Assembly: GCA_009363875.1 (NCBI GenBank)
Contig: CM018687.1
Span: forward strand, 22,699,764 to 22,763,763
DNA length: 64,000 nt
Source of the DNA: Mikania micrantha
Taxonomy: Eukaryota > Streptophyta > Magnoliopsida > Asterales > Asteraceae
Direction: 5' to 3'
The position numbers were made by a program, and so were the translations under genes. The notes below the pieces were generated by a model. That model saw only the letters and a program-made list of their open reading frames with translations, was not told the origin of the DNA and did not search any database. This document shows positions 48,401 to 59,576 of the stretch, piece after piece (position 1 is the stretch's first letter; every line of letters starts with the position of its first letter).

Positions 48401-49427
48401 TTGGCCTTCGGTGGTAAAGGATGTACTTGAGTTTGTGAAGAAGTGTGATCGTTGTCAACGCACCGGAAACATCTCATCTAATGATGAAATGCCTCAAAAC
48501 CCCATTCAAGTGTTGGAGGTTTTTGATGTTTAGGGCATTGATTTTGTTGGACCTTTCCCTTTGTTCAAAGGGAATAGGTACATACTCGTGGCCATAGATT
48601 ATGTTTCAAAGTGGGTTGAGGCTCATGCCTTGCCTACAAATGATGCCCGAGTAGTTCTGAAGTTCTTGAAGATATTGTTTAGTAGGTTTGGAATTCCTAG
48701 AGCTTTAATAAGTCACCGTGGCACACACTTTTGTAACACCATGTTAGAAAAGGCACTACAACGCTATGGTGTCACTCATCGTTTGGCGACTGCCTACTAT
48801 CCAGAAACAAGCAGTCAAGTGGAGAATGCAAATCGAGGAGTGAAAAGAATACTTGAGAATACCGTTGGGAAAAGTCGGAAGGATTGGTCTGACAAGTTAG
48901 ACGACGCATTGTGGGCATTTTAAATGGCCTACAAAACACCTTTAGGGACCACACCATACATGGTGGTCTATGGCAAAGCATGCCATCTTCCCGTTGAATT
49001 GGAGCATAGAGCTCTTTGGGCTCCTAAAATGGTCAACCTTGATCTTACCGAGGCGGGTAAGAAAAAGTAATTTCAAATTCATGAGTTGGAGGCCCTTCGT
49101 GATGCGGTCTATGCACGTTCATTGAGTATCAAAGAAAAGACCAAGTTTTTGCATGATAAAAGGTTGAAGGGTTTGAAGGAGTTTAAGAAGGGTGATCGGG
49201 TTTTACTTTACAATTCCCGATTGAAGTTGTTTGGAGGGAAGTTAAAGTCCAAGTGGACGGGTCCATACATAGTTGAAGAGGTTTTTCCCTATGGAATCGT
49301 TGAGTTGGAAAATAAAGTTGATGGCAACACTTGGAAAGTAAACGGTCATAGGTTGAAACATTACATTGGAGGATCGTTGGATGAGAATGAGGAGGAGGAA
49401 GAGATCCTCTTAGAGAAACCCGAGTGA
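45406..49427 (+). pseudogene. Athila pol: protease, RT, RNase H, integrase
   Basis: One frame to 49427 with only five stops: 46746 TAG, 48126 TGA, 48531 TAG, 48921 TAA, 49068 TAA. Protease has ADSGASINLIP (Asp at 45939). RT has RVCIDYRKLND, FGLCNAPATFQRCM and FMDDF (47244-47258). RNase H has LMCDASDQAVGAVLGQ and VYTDHSALRFL. Integrase has the zinc site (H-x-H region GGHHGHHST, CDRCQ), the first catalytic Asp in GIDFVGPFP and the Glu in SQVENANRG. The second catalytic Asp, expected in ISDRGTHF, is His (CAC 48714-48716). The C-terminal integrase domain ends in an acidic Glu run. The stops plus this change make it inactive. Confidence 0.92.
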
Positions 49428-50602
49428 GAAGGTATTGACGGGTTCTTGGGATGAAACCCAAGTGTACAGTGTGTAAATGGTAATTTTCTAGTGTTTTTGG
49501 TGTGTTTCTCGTAATTGTTTTTTCGTTTTTCGTTTTCGTTTTTGGGTGTTTTCATGTGTTTTGCAGGTTTTTAATAAATTTGAAGTCATGAAGATGGTTT
49601 GGAGATCCCAGGTATGTTTTCTTGCCTTAGAAAATTTTTTGAGTGATTTTGTGGAAAAAGGGGGTTGAAAATTTGGCTAAGGCATGAAAATGCCAAAAAC
49701 TCTCTGGAAATTTGACCCCATCACGTCACGCGACACCCACAGGGCAATCTGTCACGCTACACTACAGATTTCAGTCAATGCGCGGGTCAACAAGTCGCCG
49801 CGCTACGCGACGACCTTTTAGACTACTGTCGCGCTACGCGACGTGTGCCCAGACGGGTTTTATTTGATTTCAAGCCCTAGATTTCACTTCCATCCCCATT
49901 TCTTCTTCTCTAAACCGTCGCCATCACCATCTTCACCACCATTGCTGCTTTCTACCACCATCTAACCACCAAAACAACCACCCAAAACCATAAACCATCA
50001 TCCCCACCTTCGATTTCACCCATTTCTTTCACCATTTCACCACCCCCATCCACCATTGACGGATTTGAGCAAGAAGACGAGGGGTTTTCTACATTTGTTC
50101 ATTTCTCCTTCTAAATCGTGTGTTCTAAGTCGTTTCTAAGGTAAGGTAGCTATCCAAACTCATGCCTTTTGCATTTTGATTGATTTTGAAATTTTCTAGT
50201 TTACTTCATAGTTTTCATTTGCTTAGTTTTTCTTGATTCTTTGTATTTTAGCATAATGGTAGGTTTTACATGTTAGTTTAGTAGTTATTTGGTCACCATT
50301 GTGCTTGAACTTTGTAATTTAGGATCAAAGAACCATAGGTTAGATTTTGGGTAAAGGATTTTGCTTTGAAAATGGTTCTTTTGATATTAAAAGGTGAATA
50401 GAAACTGATTTTTGGAATGAAATTTGAAAAAGTGATTTTGATTAATCAATAAAAATCAGTTTTTCTTTGTTTGGATGGGATTGTTGTTTGGGGCCTAATT
50501 TGAATTATTTGGTAACTGCGAATGAAATGTTATACGGTTACAATTCTTGGTTTCTTTGCTAACTTGGCAGCTTTTGTTTGGTTTTAACTGTGTTTTTCAG
50601 GG
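49428..50602 (+). promoter_or_regulatory. Leader region of the env-like gene: palindromes, CT-rich leader, candidate intron
   Basis: Between pol and the env-like ATG lie four TCGCG/CGCGA-type palindromes (49720-49843, best TGTCGCGCTACGCGACG at 49827-49843). A CT-rich leader-like stretch (49870-50040, CCATCACCATC repeats) follows. A donor CTAAG|GTAAGG (GT at 50141) and an acceptor with long T-rich tract GTGTTTTTCAG (AG 50599-50600) bound a 460-nt candidate intron that ends 2 bases before the env-like ATG at 50603. Splicing has been proposed for env-like genes of Athila/Calypso elements; here it is predicted from sequence. Confidence 0.55.
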
Positions 50603-51955
50603 ATGTTTGGAGCTAGTTCCTCAGGAGCTGCTGGGAAAAGAAGGAAAGGGCCAGTTCCAGGGCCCAGGGGAGAACCAAGTTCCCTAGTGCTGGACCAAAG
50701 GGATGAAAGAACCATCAGGTATCTAGAAGCTGAAAGGGTGCCAACAACCAAGACAAGAAGACTGTGAGACCAAACACTGCTACTATTTGAGTTAGGTACA
50801 TTTGAGAGTGATAGGATTGATAGGTTTATATATTTAGAACTCCTCCACCACAGGAATATTAATTGGGACTTGATTGACCAATTGGGTCAAAGAGATAGAT
50901 TAGAGAGACTTCTAGGACCGAAGTGGGTGAGGGTTCTAGCATGTGACTGGCCTTAATACAAGGAACTGACACTAGAGTTCCACTATACTTTCATGTACGA
51001 TGACTCTGAGTTTGACTCAGTGGACTTCGTGTCTTTTTCTTTGGGTAGACGTGTCTATGAGATGTCTATCCCTCAGTTCGTTGTCGTGTCTGGATTCTAT
51101 ACTAAGGATGAGGCCCTGTCACCCATGTTTGTATCGTCCTTGAGAGGTACCACTAAGAAAAACAGAGACTTCTGTATTTCTAAGGTGGATTTGAGTGAGT
51201 TTTGGGGCACTATTGTTGATTCCCCCTTTTCCACCAGTATGGTGGAGTCTGATATCCGAGATCCTCTCTTGAGATATATCCATAGGGTCTTGGCTTGTAC
51301 GGTGGTTGGGAGGTCGTCTGGGGAGGAGAAGGTCAATTGGATTGACCTATTCTGTTTATATTGTTTGGTGACTGGGAGAGAGGCCATCGTGGCCCGTGTG
51401 TTATCTACATCTCTAGCTAGAGGTAGGCGTGGTGGTGGGATAGTGCAATTGGACATGGGTCCTTATATTTACCACATGACTGAGTATTTAGGAGTGTTTG
51501 ATAGATACAGGCCGGATTTGATGATTATGGGGCCACTAACCACCTCTATTAATCTGAGGGACCTGGGTAGAGTAGGAATTTGTGAGATAGATGATCCACC
51601 CAGGTGGGCAGGATTTGTTGTTGGTCCCCAGATAATGCCACCACAGGGGACACCAGCGGCTGATGTGGTCATGGGGTCAGTGCCCACTCATAGACAGAGG
51701 CCAGTTTTTAGGCGAGATTTTCCTCCCAGACAATACCCCCTTAGGGAGCCCATTCCTGATCCACTCACTTTACAGTCTCTATGTCTTAGGATGGATGGGT
51801 ACCATGAGCAGTACAGGGATTGGAGGACTCATGATCAGAGGAGGCAAGAGGACGCTATGAGGTACCTGATGACCTCACTGCACATTGATATCCCAGAGTT
51901 TTACAGGGCTCCTGATGAGCATGATGATAGAGGTGGTGCTGATGATGAGGATTGA
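50603..51955 (+). pseudogene. Athila env-like (ATHILA ORF-1 family) gene
   Basis: One frame of about 451 codons from ATG 50603 to TGA 51953-51955, with two in-frame stops (about 50766 and 50955). The N terminus is basic (GKRRKGP), then a core with YIHRVLACTVVGRSS, WIDLFCLYCLVTGR and a long C-terminal Arg/Pro/Asp-rich region ending in DEDDRGGADDED-type acidic residues. This resembles the ATHILA ORF-1 Pfam family. The hydrophobic stretches are short and no convincing signal peptide or membrane anchor is seen, so 'env' is positional only. The role is unknown. Confidence 0.75.
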
Positions 51956-53285
51956 GTGTGGGGAGGTGGTTGTTTGTGTGGTTATTGCAATGTTGGTTAT
52001 GACTTTTGTACATTTGTATTTTGTAAACACTAAACTTGTGGTTTGGGGGGTGATGGTTTTGTAGTGGTTGAATTTGTCTTGGATTTGGATATTATTACGT
52101 TTTGGACTCATTGTTGGTTGCTTGATCTTATTGTGTATAGATCTCATATGTATGTTTATAGCTTGTGAAGCCAATTGTAGATTGTGGAGCTTACTTGGAA
52201 AGACTGGCACTTGACAGTTTTCTTTTTAACCAGCTAAGTCATTTTCAGTTTTTAGTTTTTATTTTTAGTTTTTCTTTGGTTTTTGTTTTTCTATACATTG
52301 GGGACAATGTACAGTTTAAGTGTGGGGATGGGGAAACTTAGTTTAATTTTGTTTTAGTAGTTTTTGAATTTTAGTTTACTTATATTATTTGAGTCAAAAT
52401 TTTAATTTTTTTTATTTTTAGCTTAGATATTTCTTGTCCTTGTTTAAGTTGGTTGTAAAAGCATGATGGGAAATGATAGAAAAGTTAGATTTTATGGTGT
52501 CACTCATGGTTAACTTGTTTGTTTGGGGTTTTTGCTTTGGTTATAGGATGTGTAGGTAGGCTCAACTGGTTGTGTTTGTCCCGTAGGATTGGTATAATTT
52601 CATTTAAATACATGATTTTTGTGGGAAACATCTTGGGAATTTGGAAATAATGAAACTGTTTTCTAGTTGTTAAGGAGTCTTTGCATAATAACAATTAAGA
52701 GTTTTGAAAATCTGATTTTTGTTTGGCACATAAGTACTCTTTTTATGAGAATAAATCCAAGTCTTATGGCGCCTCCATTTCACCAAATAAGCTGAGCAAA
52801 AAGAAAAATAAAAGAAAAGGAGTTGGACTGAAAACTTATGTGTCACACGCCGGGTTGCAGCCTGGTTGAAACACCACTAAGTTATGTTCAATGGATTGAA
52901 AATAAATAAATAAATAAATAAATAAAAGAAAAATGCTCATGCTTTCATCTGCTTCCATTGAAAAAAAATCCGATTTGAGAAATTTCTTGTTTTGTTTATA
53001 CGTAAGGGTAACTTGAAAGCTGGAATCCAGGATTGATTTGGTTTTAAATTTCCTAAGTGTGGGTCTAACGAAATGCAAAGTAGAACATTAACATAACAGA
53101 ACCATGATTAAGGGACTTGAATAATCAGTTTGGGTTTAATAGGATAACAATACTTGCAATCTTTTCCAAAGCATTGAATTTTGAATTGATGAGTTTAATT
53201 GTGTAGAGACCATTTTACCTAGCTATGATCCCAGAATTTTTCATAAGCCTTTTTCAGGGACGAAAAAGAGATAAGTGCGGGGATG
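51956..53285 (+). other. Athila 3' untranslated region and polypurine tract
   Basis: No gene supported. It holds T-rich stretches, an (AAAT)n run near 52905-52925, and TTAAGTGTGGGGATGG at 52316. A near-copy of that string, ATAAGTGCGGGGATG (53271-53285), lies directly before the 3' LTR and is the likely PPT. Confidence 0.7.
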
Positions 53286-54676
53286 TGATGTGTTGTGAAA
53301 CACATTTGTTTTTCCATTTGTTTTGGTTAAGTTTCTGTATAGTTTTATTCAGTTTTGGAGTCAATTTAAGCTGGTTCTTCACATTTCTGTAATCTGATGC
53401 TTGCAGGTAATAAACATGTAATTTTGGCACAAAAGATCAAGAAAACGAGCTCCCGGTTGGACGAGAACAGACACGAAAACAAAGGAAAGAAAAAGTTGGA
53501 TTCTAGAGCCTATCGCGTATTGCGACAACCACATGGAACCCTGTCGCGTAACGCGACAGGTGGAAAATTACCAGAATCCCGACTATTTTATCGGGTAGTA
53601 GGGACCTCTGGATGTTCAAAACAGCTGGAGGCTTGAGGATTAGGTTCATTTGCAAATCGAAGGGTGTAATCGCACTTGTTCTTATTCTTGTATTGTTTTA
53701 CATTCGTATGATGTTTGTTACTGGTTTTTACATTAGTTCTTGTTGTTTATTCAGTATGATTTGTGGCTAGACCATTCACACTACCTAGGGCTTTATGATT
53801 ATGCATGTTTAATGTTTACAATGATTGATTGTGGAACAAGTTTGTGATTTTCAATGATAAAACGATTAGGTTTTGATTCTTGGATGTGTATGAATTGTGT
53901 ATGAATTGCTAGACGTAGTGATTCATAGGAATGTTAATTAGGTCACAAACGACTTAAGTGTTTAACCAAATTCAAAAGCCGTGAGGTGAGAGTTTGTTAG
54001 TGTGTCTTGAATGTTTAGTAATTAGTTGAAGTCTTTGTGAAAAGACTAAGATTAGTTTAATTAAACATACTCTTGCATACTAAATCCAAGTTGATTCTCC
54101 TTATTATCCCGTACACATGTTTGTGTATGGAGACTTTCATTTCTGTGAGGTAGATGGTTAACTTGTGAGACTAACTAACTTAAGCCGGTAATTAAAAGAC
54201 TCGTAGACATCTTAGTTGAAATCTTTGAGAAAGGTTGAAGGTACTCTAAATTGTTTACTAGTTAATAATCAAAGATCTCGGTTTCATAATAGTTCCATAA
54301 TCAATCTAAAACGCATTAGACATGTATAGAGTAAACCCTAGGTAGTCATCTCATCATTTGTGACTTCTTGTTTCATTTCCCTTGCTTAGTCTTAATCTGG
54401 TTTTCTAGGTTATTAATTTAGTTTAATTAATTAGTAAAAACGCCTCTTTAAAACAATTCTTTTTAATCAAGTAAATTTGTATAGATAAGTCGTTGAGTCT
54501 TTTTGCATTTTCTATAGAAAGTCTGTGGGTTCGATATCCGGACTTACTTTTCTTTACTATTTTTGATAGGTTCATTTGCCCGTTAGTAGTTTAGTTTAGA
54601 GAGTCTAGAGTATTACTTAGTGTTTAGGATAGTTGTAATTTTTGTTATTTTTAATTAAATTACTTTGTACACATCA
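53286..54676 (+). repeat. Athila 3' LTR (1391 bp)
   Basis: Starts TGATGTGTTGTG after the PPT and ends TACACATCA. It is about 290 bp shorter than the 5' LTR, mainly because two internal blocks are absent, including two of the four TCGCG palindromes. Confidence 0.93.
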
Positions 54677-55405
54677 TCTAATATTGTTTCTTGTAGTGAT
54701 ATATATGTATATATATTAGAATAGCAATCCCAAGGATTGCAAACTTACCACTAATTTTTATGTTTTCATTGGTAATTTATTTATCTCATGGAATAGAAGG
54801 AAACATGATGTTATCTTAATATTCTACATTGTGAAATTAAGTTCCCAAATAACAACATATGATAAGGTTGTTGTTAAAGTGTGATCTAAAGAGCCACACA
54901 ACGAAATGCAATAACTAATAGTGTTTAAAAGAGTTTAAACACAGAAACATGAGAAAATGTTATGGAATAATTATTTTGGAAAATAATTATCGTAAATAAT
55001 CCTATAATTGTAACACTTTTTTTTAAATTAATAACATATCCAGTGTTACACATATAGAGCAACATGTCTTATGAATATAATTTTTTACATCATGCTTGTA
55101 ATATGATACAACGATTATACAAGAAAGTGAATTGGATCAACACATGGTATAAATAGTAGAATAAACCCAAATCCTTTTTGTTTGGGACATAAAATGACAT
55201 TTAACGATCCATGTGTAACATTTACGAAATTTCAAAATTCATTTCTAAACCCTAATAATCATTAATTTAAAGATCGTATCATTTTATAAGTGTTTAATCA
55301 GAAAATATATGTACATTTATATAAATATATGCATACAATATAAAGCATTAATGTTAAATTAAAGCTTTAAATTAAAAATTAACGAAAGTTAAATAAGTAT
55401 ATGTA
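54677..55405. other. AT-rich spacer
   Basis: A/T-rich intergenic sequence between the Athila element and the second Helitron-like element; I see no gene or repeat structure. Confidence 0.55.
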
Positions 55406-55852
55406 TCTATCTATTTTAATAAATAAATATTTTTAAAGGACACGTGTCATCTTCCTAGAGTACCTCACTTTTAATTTCTCGTTTTTCTCTCGTATTGAAT
55501 ACATTTAATATTAAATAATAATATTAAATATTAAAAAATACTTTTATACATTTTTAAATTAAAAAAAAAGTTTTCAATACATTAATATTAAAACATATTT
55601 AAAAAAACAAATTGTTATAAAATAAGTAATTTCAAAAACAATTTTTTAAAATATAATGTTCAAAGAACAAATTTTGAAAAACTTAGCATTTAAAAAACAA
55701 TATAATTATTTTATTACTTAAAGTATTAAAAGTATATAAAACTTTAATCATATATCATGTTTAAAAATCATCTTCTATTTTTTAAATTTTCATTAGTAAC
55801 TATTTATTAATTTTTTTTATTCAACCCATGTAATACATGTGTATTAACCTAG
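55406..55852 (+). mobile_element. Helitron-like element 2 (447 bp)
   Basis: Starts TCTATCTATTTTAATAAAT after an A and ends with the hairpin CATGTA-A-TACATG followed by ...TTAACCTAG and then T. GGACACGTGTC lies 35 bp from the start, as the related GACACTTGTC does in element 1. The interior is A/T-rich and non-coding. Confidence 0.6.
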
Positions 55853-56150
55853 TATATATATATATATATATATATGTATAGATACACACACGCTATTTAT
55901 ATACATATACACACTTAACCATGTAATAAAATTTATCTAAGTATATATGTATAATTTAACTTCGTAAAGCTTTAAAATTACTAAACTTTGTAAAGATACT
56001 TGTTTAATTTATAAAACTAAAAATATTATAGACAATACTTATAAACCTTAAATTATATTTTATATAAAAAGTAAAAAGTTATGAAAGATTAAAACAAAGT
56101 TTTAGAAACTTTTATAGAATTTTATACATAAAATAATAAACTATAAAACC
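55853..56150. repeat. (TA)n tract and AT-rich spacer
   Basis: A TA dinucleotide run (about 55853-55876) directly after the Helitron-like terminus, followed by A/T-rich sequence with no gene. Confidence 0.7.
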
Positions 56151-57900
56151 TTGGGGGCCGTTCCTGTCAAATTTGAAACTAAAGCTGTGAGAGGAAGGAT
56201 TCTGAGGAGAAAATGACAAAGGTAGAATAGGAGGGACATATTCTACCAAAAACCCCAAACTTCCAACCATCTCACCCCTCCCCTCGTTCGAACCTCGGCA
56301 GCCCTAATTCTCCCACCTCAATCGAATTACCAAGCATTTAAACCACATTGCACGCTCGGTCGACCTCAACCACTCTTTGAAAAAGCCACCCAACACATTA
56401 ATTTGGTCGATCATGCATAAAAACCCATTAATTAAACCAACTGAAACTTTAACTCGTTCTTAAACTCAAATTCGACATTCCTACTAACCAAAATCGAATT
56501 AAACTCACAGAGAGTTGCCCGAAAACTCTCTGATCCTCCCCGAAGCTTCAAACCATTCTTAGAACGCTCCAATCGTCGAATCAAAAATACAAGAGCAACC
56601 GTAGTCGTTCACGAACTAGAACCCGCTATCCATATACTACTATAGGTAATTAACGCATTCAATCTACTCGGTTTTATGCGTAGATCAAAGCCCTATGGAT
56701 TTAGAGGCTCGCAATTGTTCCTTTGATCGAATCAAAAGAGAACAGAAACTAGGGTTACGGTGTTGGTGTTAAAACGATCCCTGCAACAAGGTGAACACAA
56801 AAGTACAAAGGATCCGCTTCAAAACGAGCGCAAACGATTGTGGTTCTAGTGAGAAGGTTCAACCAGATTAGGGTTTTCTCAATTTTAGCCCTTTGAGCTT
56901 GTAAACCAGTTTAACACTTCAAAACACTTAGGATTAACCCGAAAATGGATTAGGAATGCTTGGAACATGTTAGAATGAATACTTGAATGTTTGAAGATGG
57001 CTGGAACTTCTGGCTTGTAACGAGTGGCTAGGATGATTATGATTCCTTTCAGTTGACTATGTGTCCTCTTTTGGGTATCCTGTAACTACGCACCGATGCT
57101 GGAAGTTACACCAGAGTTACTTTTGTGGGTTGGTACTGTTAATCATCACGTGTGACTCTAATGAAATGGAATTTGGATAACCAGAATACTTTTCAAAACT
57201 ATTTAAGTGTTTGAAATGGAAATACTATACATACAATACTTTTGTTAAACAATAAGACTGAATGTAGTAAATGATCAGAGTGAAACTCTTAATTTTCATT
57301 AAAGGCAAAGTCGTGTCATGTCAAGCATATGGTGGGCTGGTGGTTGGGTTTGAACCGATGTATGCCCTACATATAAGCAGACTTGACATGATGGGATGAT
57401 GTCGGTAGTAAGTTTTAAGGTGGAGACTCTGAAGGATTTTGGTAAAGGCTAAACTTACAAAACTTTTACAATGTTTTCATTACTAAACTTATGAACTCAC
57501 CAATCATGTGTTGACTTTATTTTTATTGCATGTTTTCTCAGGTGATGAACAGATGTAAGACTAGGAGCTTTGGTTAATCACTAAGATGCCCAATTAGAGG
57601 ACCTAGTGACTTTTGGACATGCATACTTTTGTTTATTATATGTGAACCATTTTGATATCTTGTACAGTTACAATATAGTAAACTCATGACTCTTTTGGAT
57701 AGGTTTACATTGTTAAACTATCAAACGTGACAATTGTAATTTAACTTTGTAATCTTAGTTTAAATGTTATTATGTTTATTTATTCTAAAATGTAGTGCTA
57801 CATAACAATCTGATTATTCCGATTGTCACAAGATATCGTGCCCCGAGACTATTCCGCCTAACTGGAAAGTCGATCCAGCCCGTCGGCTCAGGGTGTGACA
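56151..57900. repeat. LTR-like repeat ending in GGGTGTGACA
   Basis: Non-coding. The block 57318-57430 is related to 811-945 and the terminus matches 1623. A sharp change from A/T-rich to mixed composition near 56155 marks the probable left edge. A gypsy gag ATG begins only two bases after the end (57903), with no PBS between, so either the junction is rearranged or the repeat lies in the opposite orientation. Confidence 0.55.
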
Positions 57901-57902
57901 GA

Positions 57903-58524
57903 ATGCCTCCGATAAGACCATCACCGCTCTTAATGCCTCCACCACCACCACCACCTCCTCCTCCTCCTCATAACACACCTCCCAATCAGGAGTTGGACCC
58001 TGCAACCATGGCCTTAGCTACGCTTCTCACCAATCAGCTGAAGGAGGTGATCCTCGACATGATCAACGAAATACAGAGCAATAATAAATAAACAGGGAAC
58101 TCATTGGTAAAAGCTAGCGGGAACACAAGAACGAAACCAGACTACTCCTACAAAGCTTTTGTGGGATGCAAACCGTCGAGCTTCAGTGGTACCGACGGTG
58201 CAGTCGGATTAATCCAGTGGATCAAGAATATGGAGAACAACCTAGACATCAGCAGCTGCCCTAAACAACATAAGGTTCGGTATGATGAAGGCTCGTTCAA
58301 CAAACGGGCTTTGACTTGGTGGAACGCTCGGATTAGAGCTCATGGAAGAGGCGAGGCATTAGCGATGCCTTGGACTGATTTCAAGACACTGAGGAAGTAG
58401 TTCTGTCCCAAGAATGAACTCCAGAAGATGGACACTGAACTGCTGAACCATGTGACGAAAGAATTATACCACATGGTGTACACCACCCGCTATCATGAGT
58501 TGGTAGCCCTAGTGCCAGAGATGG
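57903..58524 (+). pseudogene. Gypsy-C gag fragment
   Basis: The plus-strand frame from ATG 57903 has a Pro-rich N terminus with about a dozen consecutive prolines, then a gag domain (YKAFVGCKPSSFSGTDGAVG, QWIKNMEN, FNKRALTWWNARIRAHGRG, CPKNELQKMDTELLNH, YTTRYHELVALVPEM). Stops at 58089 (TAA) and 58398 (TAG) interrupt it. This is a Ty3/gypsy gag. It ends at 58524, where Copia-C begins; its continuation would lie beyond Copia-C outside the window. Confidence 0.85.
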
Positions 58525-58973
58525 TGTTAGTACATGTTTATAATAGGTTGCTTATCAAAATATGTAATTTATAGAAGGTTTGGCTGAGGTTCGTCTGGCC
58601 CACGAACCTTAGCAGGTTCGGCGAACCTAGACAGTTTGTTGTACAGGTTCGTCCAGCGAACCTCAAGGTTCGGCTGGCGAACCTACAGGTTCGGCTGGCG
58701 AACCTACAGGTTCGGTTAGGTTCGTCTATCACATAGTATATATTGTAGGTTTGTCTAGAATTTTCACAAATTTTGGAAAACCTCTGAGTGATTTTCTCTG
58801 TGTGAGTAAGAACTGTCTGTTCTTGTATTTCATTGTAATCAGTTGATCTTGATTAATGAAATGGAGATTATATCAATGTTTGTTTCTTCTTTGATTCATA
58901 TAGATCAAATATAGACTCCGCATATATTTGATTGTTAATACGATTCCTTTGTATGATCAAAAGCAATTCTACA
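58525..58973 (+). repeat. Copia-C 5' LTR (449 bp)
   Basis: Starts TGTTAGTACATG and ends AATTCTACA, directly before the PBS. It is much shorter than the Copia-B LTRs. Positions 58580-58735 carry repeated GGTTCG and CGAACC, several paired as palindromes such as AGGTTCGGCTGGCGAACCT. Confidence 0.88.
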
Positions 58974-58974
58974 G

Positions 58975-58986
58975 TGGTATCAGAGC
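58975..58986 (+). promoter_or_regulatory. Copia-C primer binding site (initiator tRNA-Met)
   Basis: TGGTATCAGAGC, the standard sequence complementary to the 3' end of initiator tRNA-Met, begins one base after the LTR. Confidence 0.93.
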
Positions 58987-59576
58987 TTTGGTGGAGTTCT
59001 ATACAGGCTTTTCAAAGATTTACAAGCATTTGGAGTTAAAAAGATCAAGAAATGGGTGAAAATTCGATTTTTTTTGTGTTTGACTGCTGTATTGAGTGTG
59101 ATATCTTCATCTATTGCTTTGGAACATTACAATTCAGAGTTTTGTGACTAAAATTGGTGATTTTTGAAGGATTTTTTTTTTAAAATTTTGAAGGTTTTCC
59201 CTCCAAATTTTTGAAATTTGAAGATAGGTTCGTGAGCCGAACCTGTGATAGTATGAAGTTGAGGTTCGCTGTTAAAAGTGATTTGTTGAGGTTCGGATTG
59301 AGTTTTTGAAGAAGTTTGTTTCAAGGTTTGTCTACTGCAGAGGTTCGTCTGATTGAGGTTCGCTTGACTAAGGTTCGTTGATCAAAGTTTTGTTCAAGAG
59401 GTTCGCTGTTCAAGGTTTGTCTCAAGGTTCGTGGACTTAGGTTCGTGTGATAAAGGTTTGTCTCAGGTTTGTGACTTGAGGTTCGTTCAGATCAAGGATT
59501 GGTGTAGGTTCGTCTATTACCTAGGTTTGTGGGATGAATTTTTCAACAAGAGGTTCGCTGATAAAATTTAAGAATC
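58987..59576 (+). repeat. Copia-C leader with GGTTCG repeats
   Basis: A non-coding leader. Between 59220 and 59570 about 12 GGTTCG hexamers plus several GGTTTG variants occur at irregular spacing, mostly in one direction, unlike the paired copies in the LTR. Confidence 0.8.

Larger units (their letters stand above)
42071..54676 (+). mobile_element. Athila-type Ty3/gypsy element, 12.6 kb
   Basis: Both LTRs (42071-43751, 53286-54676), PBS, gag, pol (PR-RT-RH-INT order), an env-like gene and PPT are present in order. The flanks are TCTAG and TCTAA, a probable 5-bp target duplication with one change. The tRNA-Asp-type PBS, the protease-to-integrase sequence and the downstream ATHILA-type gene place it in the Athila lineage. 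The LTRs differ at about 7 substitutions and 2 indels in the first 172 bp by eye. Coding damage is limited to a few stops and one frameshift. Confidence 0.93.

Noticed and set aside
50993..51955. A separate 320-residue gene starting at 50993
   Set aside because: The same frame is open upstream to ATG 50603 apart from two stops, and the splice acceptor supports the upstream start.
57795..57902. N-terminal extension of the Gypsy-C gag frame into the LTR-like repeat
   Set aside because: The first 36 codons lie in repeat sequence; the ATG at 57903 is the plausible gag start.
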